Below are positions 12,901-13,970 of a stretch of DNA of 13,970 bases, one piece after another. The position numbers and the translations under genes are program-made. The DNA is taken from NCBI GenBank assembly GCA_023247135.1, contig JAHFHB010000019.1, forward strand, positions 1 through 13,970. The letters are read 5' to 3'. Numbering within the stretch: position 1 is the first letter of the stretch; every line of letters starts with the position of its first letter. The notes under the pieces are model-generated. The model saw only the letters and a list, made by a program, of their open reading frames with translations, was not told where the DNA came from and did not search any database. The stretch is from Candidatus Omnitrophota bacterium. GTDB lineage: Bacteria > Omnitrophota > Omnitrophia > Omnitrophales > Aquincolibacteriaceae.

Positions 12901-13970
12901 GTGCTTCACCCGCGGCCTTGTCTAAAAGCAAGGCGCGCTGGGCCAAAAGTTTTGCGGTGGGCGCGGTGATGGCTTGCAGCTGCTCCGGTGAAAGCGCGAG
13001 CGTAGCAGGCGAAATCCTCACTCTAGCATCGTCATTGCGAGGAGTCCGCTGTAATGACGCGGGCTTTTTAGGCGGTGCACGCGCAGGCGCTGCTTTCTTG
13101 TCCTCCCCTCGCGCTTTTTTACCGCTCTCAAACGGAAACATTTCCACAAGCTGCGCGGGCGTGAAATCCGGATTTCCGGCAATCTGCGCCAACAGCTTGA
13201 CGCTTTGCTCGCCGGGATACGTGTTCTTGAGTAAAAATTCCGCAGCCAGCAGCGCATTCTCTCTGGAAATAGTTTTTCGATTGAGCCAGTGCGTGATCAT
13301 GCCCGGATGCGCCTTGGGTAAATGCGGCGAAACATAATCGGCGATTTCTTGCAGCGTGGTGCCATGCGCCAGTTTGTGCGCCTTGATCAGGTTTGCAAGA
13401 TTGCGAAAGAAATTGGCACGCGCGTTCGACGCGGCCGCGTTCGCTCCAAGATCCACAAACAGCGCTGCAGCAAACCACGGTTGAAATTCCGGGGCTGCAG
13501 TGCGCATTTCGGCCCTTGTCACTGAAATGTTTTGTAGGGGCGGGTTCATAACCCGCCCTTTTTGAACCGGTATCCCACGGGCCGGTTTAGAACCGGCCCC
13601 TACAGAAGAAACCCGCATCTCAGAACGACTGGCAACGGGGGTAAGGCGTATGGACAGAGGCTTGACCCTACCCTCCGATTCAGGCAGAGAGTTGATGACG
13701 GTGCCTTCAAAGCCGCCAACGCCAGTATCCGTCATTGCGAGGAGCAGTTTTTGGACTCCGCCAGAGGCGGATCCGTCCTTCGGCGGAGAAGCAATCTCAG
13801 TGACAAGTGTGGCAGGAATGGCGCGCGCGAGAATTTCAGGGTTTAATAACGGCCCGAAATCCATGCCGTCAAAGCCCCCGCCGCTCATAAGATCCGGCGC
13901 CTCCACTACCAGCGTCAAATCACGATCCGATAACCACTTGATTAAATCCTTGGGTAGAGGCGCTTGCCTG
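50..13970 (-). CDS. Giant multidomain SNF2-family ATPase protein, 5'-partial at the window edge
   Basis: One uninterrupted frame of at least 4,639 codons ends at TAA (50-52) and runs off the right edge. A TTG at 13916-13918 could serve as a start, but the 17 codons before it are open, read as plausible protein (APLPKDLIKWLSDRD) and show no ribosome binding site evidence, so I treat the gene as N-terminally incomplete. Parts in order: two HTH-like modules (res ~169-456), a SNF2 ATPase (~790-1233), a Rossmann/methyltransferase-like segment (~1336-1514), a duplicated helical block with four RNA polymerase alpha-CTD-like HhH modules (~1901-2691), beta repeats, a beta-rich region (~2740-3185) and unrecognised C-terminal regions. 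SNF2 proteins are normally about 450-1,500 residues, so this is far larger. No signal peptide can be judged because the N-terminus is missing, and I see no obvious membrane segments. The ATPase looks active. Its partner, substrate and biological role are unknown. A DNA- or chromatin-acting protein, cytoplasmic or delivered into another cell, is the best inference. Confidence 0.95.
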   Translation of the reverse strand, partial: RQAPLPKDLIKWLSDRDLTLVVEAPDLMSGGGFDGMDFGPLLNPEILARAIPATLVTEIASPPKDGSASGGVQKLLLAMTDTGVGGFEGTVINSLPESEGRVKPLSIRLTPVASRSEMRVSSVGAGSKPARGIPVQKGRVMNPPLQNISVTRAEMRTAAPEFQPWFAAALFVDLGANAAASNARANFFRNLANLIKAHKLAHGTTLQEIADYVSPHLPKAHPGMITHWLNRKTISRENALLAAEFLLKNTYPGEQSVKLLAQIAGNPDFTPAQLVEMFPFESGKKARGEDKKAAPARAPPKKPASLQRTPRNDDARVRISPATLALSPEQLQAITAPTAKLLAQRALLLDKAAGEARRELIRQIKQHFLRNAARIAAIKYPGRGQAAQISYAAIVDAVGANVWTVQWWLTGKTSKATAVRPTILRGNAVKLADFLLREEFPQAVGYERLIQLTGIPDLTRQEVETIFKSKNPRKKISARSELRHGKTPAASAESDSWLTQPDKVDWSQRSPSQIQFLVRLLLQSAGTTLESLVAQGASAAERLFRQTAIAPLSHNAPYTLAALFKHYDALRRKEGSSLSTLEFLLNKIKMNYKGREDALLRLELEKHIQGSDRQVFEKIAAELNLDLWLNLFNNDQGQAALFYLLAKRHPKFPPMALLALISEKFMDFEKTDTGALFTRETLMSEGMEKALEEYWTLPASSKFSDDDRAEIQGVVLRQIMTRVYNALLQASLRQPRASGETAAKAALRLADQWFAERAGDKRRPVPANLQKIYQNIRAEYAAMGQENYQKHVPKAQGNGNGSGVPATELLLHQVAGVYFARHQNNGRVILGDDMGVGKSVQSLIAAQDAGAKRILIFAPNTLLPNWENEIRKWVGPDASIETIGKRGTNRLSRLRQAKANGTRFILISHEALGGRASGPALVDSLNQWNSDFIITDEAHRFRNIKSKRSIQFERLQKQKAAAVYLSGTSVVNGAGDLFVALHAVDPVRFPDFDTFVRGIQEDPVSLAHLNIELNQKYFLRRTLEQVMGSLPKKHPLEIIPVALDEAQKAALEAEQASRRARLGTKGGGWAHFERQRQILLDLELLADSGLEHKDPPKYRAALEKVKAILASGDGERVVIFSRYRRVVRRLTDILTRELGAEAVAHLDSTEHQDIDKRNTVISDFNKDLRRKVLLTTMDMGSEGYTFKANHAIFTDLPYTPARLNQAIGRLYRYGQEKEVHAYALLVPDSVDEDTLEIIRHKENLFDQIVRGKINIEHVNHIIQQLEEREARRTKRQTRTQEVRRWLSDIYALLNQGKNAEAQALWDEGMKRYASVIQHVAATPMAEALYGYLLQLQEAGRLDLNRAAGDAKTPRWAFLASGPSVDLRVLERMENIFKRHGVPVRRFDYTELDSSAEARNLGRAWQLEHQFPAAPSTQWGYDLYEDPLPQNHFDLVVSSEIAKPASRVLNKQGVSMKNWALVQAVQSVAEGGLILICDHNGVFTDKAKAFLSNPKTFDLEILNDQVSLKQIAGLDPLTQQMVENSTFILARKKTHKVFTVAEMRKLPANGLELQRDIRPWSKLARRSPHADAQTEISSADRATVTDMIEVSGSGVVGLTERILNRRRQTLADQALAKLKTEFLELLEKKHSPSLEQALHEKAREILAQNPGAAYLAVLISRLEQYQTHRQRDLQSLIVMFRDFMQAPPLVAKHGALAKTVRKPTPEASSETAERGKPLPQNLIQDGGLLETFAQKGFEFRKSPQPVLAGLALSGKTFWVDPELVSAKKFSLDERRQLLELLVFLHGDALDPKKGAAALLIGLRQFRKALSADGILSALEKLDPLRTNLFYLFFESESLPPVKTLDSLFLSDSAARPEQVIQAFQSLVPFLLKHRSSSLLPPAVPDAGAAALILQEAEKMVYAEAAETKPAKVGDDWVAIMRFLTQLGIYLDTEPDHFGRLLRAKVLYDPALRREAALVIASTGAHAPVPQSDAQRSAVIARSPVGATRQSQRTEIASSQKSLLAMTNEGLAEDVAGRILAALAPDYFRQIAAGKEIHPADLESELVKEAQIYEFTQSDLRRYAWQVGAGVKEGLPQAWTAGMDASRLAAALSREQPRTRLHPEIKARLEDEFLTFEGRQLGKTGDLGRFQVVDAKDSGRFLASSIDLALQMTIMEMRNTLPLGRALRALHVNTIKDFRRIAAADLRKQPGVGDRTVTDLRAKLALYGVAFKGEQDTLPKDAAFRRIPSMPAREGPGRVLIVMTLPDGEERVVAGLGNQFYPGDLEGQWEVDWDAVPNGEQLKRLEESEPAIMKEEPPAAAEPGSELEPFLAALRIPQDSAPDTFGLMLRARVLPEEKIRDEAAALLSKVLANPTASETSRQLAGRMLAALAPDSFEALQEAASAQNIQAETLSRAFNLEALIHAATLQYLTRSIGDEKEWALGEMHAAAENSLGIAGVAAALSRLGKDVGLVLPEFDEALRDDFLKRQGKRFAKTLDPKTLHVEFSLKEPADRRLRSVWSLYWSSRARSAIARLGIQTRGELAQHSAQDLRALPKFGVRTLQEIRKELGDVGLALRGETVDLASKVGLRKINDREFSWELRDYHAFGELKIKTLGELLAKTADELQAAKGFGITSLTAVRRKLAEKGFTLRGERLGDEISEMRAHSVWETEWPTRFANLMKAAGIQTLGELSDRVIELSLTQAGFGLETFKYVREKLMGYGLTMKAGDAPPLEKPDWPKLQMVQTLPDGKKRVIAELGNQFYPGNLEGQWKVDVAQTPAIAVPVFSLPPGRLAVADPVQSGSTLEVDLATWNNSGLLLVHTAPVGESIVLANDPANASVIYALRASYDFRGRRYAITPEDIAKGVKHTFDLNDPTGLMTFVGEHFTSFKVTKDGKLHIKTQHKDETLKLSAAEFTADQLWAASPAPATGREASIQGKIFPGGPIDVTRFLAKRRLAPALRIPRFNPGRGVLVQSTPKVTGNSHDLDDFQSRPWTPQFYAEWTAEGAIKIYAAPVGVAAAAPNLILTRQKPEAIYPGGKLSLQQSGGLRWDLTGDMQEQRSDAAFAAGSSAEQDFSALRKEYDDGYPAPNTNGIGMTPDWLYEVLIRKEGAASRPILVSGFKDSTLEHGVLLARNPHDENEFLIFKMNAQGVPETETPFSRVYRKGRTVQVGELRVSFHRYQSTGEQIWFSRLDGKAGSWSRYAFRYVEPVQVERPVVYAKVKGRPVKRFTVKRFTVRRATPGGALVSARSEMRTAPTLPSPVNRGGEENSSSSLNGEGEESFPLSREAGEGREGERAQARILKAVQAWLVSGNVGFHNVPEATALRLIAPDSRTAAIEELIKAQVQTQQLSKRQRERRDLLSKALAGVIDQAAEEPVFSQKVRRFLAPTPVTAVAKWAKFFAEAHQERMTSGSSDYPFPIAALSDYGDVFAGLSRVKPDERGLLYIAGFSQSAQSEKNGFRMSTFGSPQDLVETRLLRIKGRSLPLYAGMGTFETQADALIPFVGSFYRQDGTEISPEQLRAAGLEWAQDSHGQDLRFPVFASTIGPSRVAMVPLPTPRLIVIVGENEYRLLRTKEEFESFITERFGNEPFAQIRQKADQFVSEVMAKQQSVSESGREDVRKLAYLSEMIRFLKGQNFKHAMPIVALRYKGIGTHYTFQPVETREFAKGHDAAVREVPHEEHMLRVPQGYTFVADQRLENKQGIFLFPHQPGGVTAMGAESPVAAQAVQNDRTLLAHGAVLSTINLAAVEIVSAQTLQQWGAAAGVAPLYAVLQVVTDDTRNLLEVSNVFEIYLKNEIDKDLAKARQQYLENFTVFLGENVAAVIDSNLTLRANDVSVLDENGFARNLSPLGNLRDTGEFFQIKRPQESMRMIIAMLHTGFFVAKLTGLSPKAWVNSRHFDQLIKAFIEAFQGDKRLQERAMHAVQAAKKNLAENNGKHVVDKMHFIATVARALFEYWTAVKGVQETGAPDSTFLKYIDGDPVLKALQLTAVPLSSPDLSLPRDTGEGRVGGRTSTAESRSEMRTKKKAVNKKSAAPKKKTTVKKTASATPAVPASERVAAPLPTAVPAEDPVIDYIRKRKYVAYSDLKELIERVYPIEGYGYKIYPTETELQPGQWMLDLENKSARFHDMYVLLESISVYVKPMAGESDLADENTGKLKILRDNLQALLPAYAVELFDEVEDHGSYRLQLTWRIQKGEFHKATQIPTKLTYHSLETSDWILTLDQPGLLESNPSELLYTVETPRGTPLGSVRLGLRTGKGKGPRPVSWITYSGTLKDKLAEAETQRGKVQLSRNTMQAVELDAFLQAAIKEERWALKMPGVEHADVLNVLLEPAENPRSEMRTVISLSRKAGEGRVGERAATAVLHQIFDNAAETQKLRAEAVEFVEAHGLGTAGFSEPLQQTAQTADGFYENAEVLALKLDVSVLEAYGRLIRELAGVRRGDTEKLAKVLAIVQKNMGRDARALEGNAEINYQFVDLISAADLDVQDTALGLALLAALRPAGDLTRIYLQGESSAVEGEKAALAAEFNRLVNLFGISGRANQLVLVNASGWKSGVLEADILQNLSGKNKALTAAVLAARQEFLESLPVMRNARRMNRGQVAPYFARLLTPGLLAQDVSEKTLQIIQMQEALERLGLGADFSARLGAMLAELKAMAASA
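951..993. repeat. GC-rich hairpin element, CCCTCCCCCG family, copy 1
   Basis: On the plus strand it reads GCTCGCTCCCCCACCCTGCC, then CTCCCCCGCTTTGCGGGAGAGGG, an imperfect inverted repeat. It is in frame inside the CDS and read as SLSRKAGEGRVGERA. Confidence 0.85.
1001..1018 (-). repeat. RSEMRT box 1
   Basis: Codons CGG TCA GAA ATG CGA ACC encode RSEMRT (res 4301-4306). It is followed by a hairpin element read as SLSRKAGEGRVGERA. Confidence 0.85.
1019..1816 (-). other. Alpha/beta C-terminal segment, unrecognised (res ~4035-4300)
   Basis: Bounded by the Lys-rich linker and an RSEMRT box. It starts with VIDYIRKRKYVAYSDLKELI, which looks like a small helical or winged-helix-like start, and continues with mixed strands (YRLQLTWRIQKG, DWILTLDQPGLL, LGSVRLGLRTGKGKG) and helices. 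No family is recognised. Confidence 0.45.
1817..1957 (-). other. Lysine/alanine/proline-rich linker (res ~3988-4034)
   Basis: Directly after an RSEMRT box the protein reads KKKAVNKKSAAPKKKTTVKK, followed by an Ala/Pro/Val-rich stretch without bulky residues. The composition resembles histone-H1-like or PAKK-type DNA-binding tails, and it is very likely disordered. Non-specific DNA binding is possible. A simple interdomain spacer is the alternative. Confidence 0.7.
1958..1975 (-). repeat. RSEMRT box 2
   Basis: Codons CGC TCC GAG ATG CGC ACC encode RSEMRT (res 3982-3987). Here the hairpin element lies on the N-terminal side and the Lys-rich linker on the other. Confidence 0.85.
1993..2034. repeat. 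GC-rich hairpin element, CCCTCCCCCG family, copy 2 (perfect palindrome)
   Basis: CCCTCCCCCGTG (2010-2021), one loop base and CACGGGGGAGGG (2023-2034) form a perfect 12-bp stem. The CACCCTGCC arm precedes it. Read in frame as SLPRDTGEGRVGGRT. Confidence 0.9.
2040..4140 (-). other. Alpha/beta region of unknown function (res ~3261-3960)
   Basis: In the giant CDS, between two RSEMRT-plus-hairpin insertions. It starts helical and charged (IEELIKAQVQTQQLSKRQRE), then becomes alpha/beta with strands such as RGLLYIAGFSQSA, RLIVIVGENEYRLL and GIFLFPHQPGGVTAMGA, then helical again (AMHAVQAAKKNLAENNGKHV). I recognise no family and no catalytic signature. Confidence 0.45.
4143..4270. repeat. Inverted pair of CCCTCCCCCG-family hairpin elements, copies 3 and 4
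   Basis: One copy (4143-4186) is in the orientation of copies 1 and 2. A second (about 4231-4270, GTTTACGGGGGAGGGCAGGG) is inverted, and an AT-richer spacer lies between. The whole is translated in frame as a Ser/Gly/Glu-rich stretch (TLPSPVNRGGEENSSSS, then SREAGEGREGERA). Confidence 0.85.
4271..4288 (-). repeat. RSEMRT box 3
   Basis: Codons CGG TCA GAA ATG CGT ACT encode RSEMRT (res 3211-3216), directly before an inverted pair of hairpin elements. Confidence 0.85.
4325..4360. repeat. 15-bp tandem repeat encoding KRFTV units
   Basis: Units GACCGTAAAACGCTT (4325-4339) and GACCGTGAAGCGCTT (4340-4354), plus a partial third, encode VKRFTVKRFTVRR just before RSEMRT box 3. Unit differences are mostly synonymous. 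Confidence 0.8.
4365..5704 (-). other. Beta-rich region of unknown function (res ~2740-3185)
   Basis: In the giant CDS, alternating hydrophobic strands and turns such as GLLLVHTAPVGESIVLAND, HTFDLNDPTGLMTFVG, KVTKDGKLHIKTQHKDETL and IKIYAAPVGVAAAAPNLIL suggest several beta-sandwich or barrel units. The repeated phrase (H/Y)TAPVG/AAPVG and the YPG motif hint at internal repetition. No catalytic motif is recognised. It may be a binding or scaffold region. Confidence 0.5.
5708..5816 (-). repeat. Short beta repeat, copy 2 (res ~2702-2738)
   Basis: Near-identical to the copy at 7153-7261. A diverged relative with the same YPG...W-D core (IYPGGKLSLQQSGGLRWDL) lies near 4865-4945, and a partial one (KIFPGG) near 5200. 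These suggest that the following beta-rich region was built from the same unit. Confidence 0.9.
5845..6042 (-). repeat. Alpha-CTD-like HhH module 4 (res ~2626-2691)
   Basis: TRFANLMKAAGIQTLGELSD, then GFGLETFKYVREKLMGYGL, form the fourth HhH module. Of the four, it is the only one that keeps both Arg and Asn at the positions of E. coli alpha R265 and N268 (RFAN against RSAN), so it is the best candidate to have kept DNA minor-groove binding. The alignment was made by eye. Confidence 0.75.
6070..6251 (-). repeat. Alpha-CTD-like HhH module 3 (res ~2556-2616)
   Basis: FGELKIKTLGELLAKTADEL, then GFGITSLTAVRRKLAEKGF and TLRGE, match the RNA polymerase alpha C-terminal domain pattern, for which E. 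coli has [21 protein letters not shown]. The Arg at the position of alpha R265 is kept (LRDYHAF) and N268 is replaced by His. The module follows module 2 after about 15 residues and gives a tandem array. Confidence 0.75.
6298..7050 (-). repeat. Duplicated block copy 2, ending in alpha-CTD-like module 2 (res ~2290-2541)
   Basis: Second copy of the helical block. The region between EAA and AGRMLAALAPD is 19 residues here and 58 in copy 1, so this copy is the uninterrupted form. It ends with an alpha-CTD-like HhH module (6298-6490: AIARLGIQTRGELAQH, then FGVRTLQEIRKELGDVGLAL). By eye the position of E. coli alpha R265 is Arg and that of N268 is Ser. Function is inferred: HhH modules of this class bind the DNA minor groove or act as protein adaptors. 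Confidence 0.75.
7153..7261 (-). repeat. Short beta repeat, copy 1 (res ~2220-2256)
   Basis: MTLPDGEERVVAGLGNQFYP, then GDLEGQWEVD, recurs almost unchanged at 5708-5816 (QTLPDGKKRVIAELGNQFYP, then GNLEGQWKVD). It follows alpha-CTD-like module 1, and the second copy follows module 4, so it closes each HhH block. It reads as a beta hairpin unit. Family unknown. Confidence 0.9.
7335..8217 (-). repeat. Duplicated block copy 1, ending in alpha-CTD-like module 1 (res ~1901-2194)
   Basis: This block begins FLTQLGIYLDTEPDHFGRLL and matches copy 2 at 6298-7050, which begins FLAALRIPQDSAPDTFGLML. Shared anchors are RLLRAKVL/LMLRARVL, AGRILAALAPD/AGRMLAALAPD and AAALSR. It ends in an HhH module (7335-7524: LRALHVNTIKDFRRIA, then PGVGDRTVTDLRAKLALYGV) that follows the C-terminal domain of RNA polymerase alpha. 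Aligned by eye to E. coli alpha, the DNA-contact R265 and N268 positions are not kept here. A hairpin repeat cluster at 7955-8106 interrupts this copy but not copy 2. Confidence 0.75.
7955..8106. repeat. CATTGCGAGGAGC-family palindromic repeat cluster
   Basis: A 16-bp perfect inverted repeat (7955-7970 with 8027-8042, CGTCATTGCGAGGAGC) encloses an inner 9-bp stem (7986-7994 with 8001-8009). A further stem (ACCGGCGC, 8070-8077 with 8082-8089) and a third end copy (8090-8106) follow. The cluster is in frame in the CDS, read partly as TEIASSQKSLLAMTN. This family is widely dispersed in many bacterial genomes. Confidence 0.9.
8220..9372 (-). other. Helical region of unknown function (res ~1516-1900)
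   Basis: Within the giant CDS, mostly helical sequence, for example LADQALAKLKTEFLELLEKK with coiled-coil-like Leu spacing, then LVIMFRDFM and a helical stretch with FWVDPELV and LLELLVFLHGDAL. A proline/threonine/glutamate-rich linker (KPTPEASSETAERGK) near 8850 splits it into two parts. I recognise no family. Confidence 0.4.
9375..9912 (-). other. Rossmann-like segment, possible degenerate SAM methyltransferase (res ~1336-1514)
   Basis: In the giant CDS, WAFLASGPSVDLRVLERM occupies the place of a first beta strand and glycine loop. VPVRRFDYTELD resembles the acidic end of strand 2, FDLVVSSEIAK resembles motif IV, and ALVQAVQSVAEGGLILICDHNG resembles the strand-5 region of class I methyltransferases. 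The glycine-rich motif I (GxGxG) is not canonical, since only SGPS is present, so SAM binding is uncertain. No DPPY/NPPY or PC motif of DNA base methylases is visible. It could be an inactive Rossmann domain. Confidence 0.4.
10222..11552 (-). other. SNF2/SWI2-family ATPase domain, both RecA-like lobes (res ~790-1233)
   Basis: All hallmark motifs are present in order. The Q-motif-like start is LLLHQVAGVYFA. Walker A is GDDMGVGKS (res 814-822, catalytic K821), against the family GDEMGLGKT. Motif Ia lies in ILIFAPNTLLPNWENEI. Walker B is DEAH (res 919-922). Motif III is LSGTS near res 950 (usually SGTP). Motif IV lies in RVVIFSRYRRVVRRL, motif V is MGSEGYTF, and motif VI is QAIGRLYRYGQ (res 1188-1198, arginine fingers R1192 and R1195). 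Spacing is normal for bacterial SNF2 (RapA/HepA-like superfamily 2) translocases, so I expect ATP-driven duplex DNA translocation. No nuclease motif is seen next to it. The neighbouring HTH-like and HhH modules are consistent with DNA as substrate. Confidence 0.95.
11555..12515 (-). other. Helical region of unknown function before the ATPase (res ~468-788)
   Basis: This part of the giant CDS is predominantly alpha-helical by composition, rich in Leu, Ala, Glu and Lys (for example LSTLEFLLNKIKMNYKGRED and ALFYLLAKRHPKFPPMALLAL). It ends in a glycine/asparagine linker (GNGNGSG) directly before the SNF2 domain. I recognise no family. It could be an accessory domain for the motor or a scaffold. 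Confidence 0.5.
12518..12535 (-). repeat. RSELRH box (variant)
   Basis: Codons CGC TCT GAG CTT CGC CAT (res 462-467) lie directly after HTH-like module B. No hairpin element is attached. Confidence 0.6.
12551..12895 (-). other. HTH-like module B (res ~342-456)
   Basis: Second copy of the module in the giant CDS. ISYAAIVDAVGANVWTVQWWLTGKT matches an XRE-like HTH layout, and AVKLADFLLREEFP corresponds to ALLAAEFLLKNTYP in module A. It ends with GIPDLTRQEVETIF, which corresponds to GNPDFTPAQLVEMF in module A, and a basic tail (KNPRKK). Low identity between the two copies indicates an old duplication. Placed N-terminal to an SNF2 motor, tandem HTHs could target the motor to DNA; that is inference. 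Confidence 0.55.
13031..13058. repeat. CATTGCGAGGAGC-family remnant
   Basis: GTCATTGCGAGGAGTCCGCT, then GTAATGAC, is a short, degraded copy with both ends. It is in the linker between the HTH-like modules and read as SLQRTPRNDD, a different frame from the other copies. Confidence 0.75.
13126..13414 (-). other. HTH-like module A (res ~169-264)
   Basis: Within the giant CDS. The stretch TLQEIADYV, then ITHWLNRKTIS, then ALLAAEFLL has the spacing of a Cro/XRE-type helix-turn-helix, with the recognition helix near ITHWL, although the turn is longer than usual. It is followed by a short signature, NPDFTPAQLVEMF. A second, divergent copy follows at 12551-12895, which supports a real, repeated module. 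Sequence-specific DNA binding is inferred from the fold pattern only. A basic linker (GKKARGEDKKAAPARAPPKK) follows. Confidence 0.55.
13499..13516 (-). repeat. RAEMRT box (variant)
   Basis: Codons AGG GCC GAA ATG CGC ACT (res 135-140) lie between the GGGCGGGTT hairpins and HTH-like module A. Confidence 0.7.
13532..13606. repeat. Inverted pair of TGTAGGGG hairpin repeats inside the CDS
   Basis: TGTAGGGG is followed by GGGCGGGTT/AACCCGCCC (13538-13546 with 13550-13558). Then GGGCCGGTT/AACCGGCCC (13579-13587 with 13591-13599) is followed by CCCCTACA, giving two 9-bp hairpins in opposite orientation. Read in frame as GAGSKPARGIPVQKGR, then VMNPPLQ. Confidence 0.9.
13610..13627 (-). repeat. RSEMRV box
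   Basis: Codons CGT TCT GAG ATG CGG GTT (res 98-103). With the RAEMRT box at 13499-13516 it brackets two hairpin repeats. Confidence 0.75.
13731..13804. repeat. CATTGCGAGGAGC-family repeat near the right edge
   Basis: Starts GTCATTGCGAGGAGCAG and ends AGAAGCAATCTCAGTGAC, with an inner CTCCGCC/GGCGGAG stem. Read in frame as TEIASPPKDGSASGG, then VQKLLLAMT, the same frame as the cluster at 7955-8106. Confidence 0.85.

Noticed and set aside
13916..13918. TTG as true start of the giant gene
   Set aside because: The frame stays open upstream to the window edge, the upstream codons look like protein, and no purine-rich ribosome binding site is seen at the right distance.

Overview
The window holds one giant coding frame on the minus strand and nothing else that I can support as a gene. 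It stops at a TAA at 50-52 and stays open to the right edge at 13970, so its true start lies outside the window. At least 4,639 codons are present. Residue numbers below count the TTG at 13916-13918 as residue 1, for convenience only, because 17 in-frame codons with no stop precede it.

Reading N- to C-terminally (right to left): a repeat-rich N-terminal segment (13970-13499); two related modules, each with a probable helix-turn-helix (13414-12551); a helical region (12515-11555); a complete SNF2-family ATPase (11552-10222); a Rossmann or methyltransferase-like segment (9912-9375); a helical region (9372-8220); a duplicated block ending in RNA-polymerase-alpha-CTD-like HhH modules, four in total, and a short beta repeat (8217-5708); a beta-rich region (5704-4365); an unrecognised alpha/beta region (4140-2040); a lysine-rich linker (1957-1817); and two more unrecognised segments (1816-1019 and 950-50). 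The recognised parts all point to DNA or transcription complexes rather than to the cell surface.

Several families of short hairpin-forming repeats are inserted in frame, mostly at domain borders. A peptide box with consensus RSEMR(T) occurs six times. Its copies vary mainly at synonymous codon positions, which suggests selection on the peptide rather than copying of a DNA repeat.

The giant ORF, the interspersed GC-rich hairpins translated in frame and the RSEMR boxes resemble what is known of Omnitrophota (OP3) genomes, where giant proteins have been reported, for instance in Ca. Velamenicoccus archaeovorus. That assignment is an inference of moderate confidence, since no marker gene is present. 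A polyvalent conflict protein from a mobile element (SNF2 plus methyltransferase, like phage P1 DarB) is an alternative functional model.
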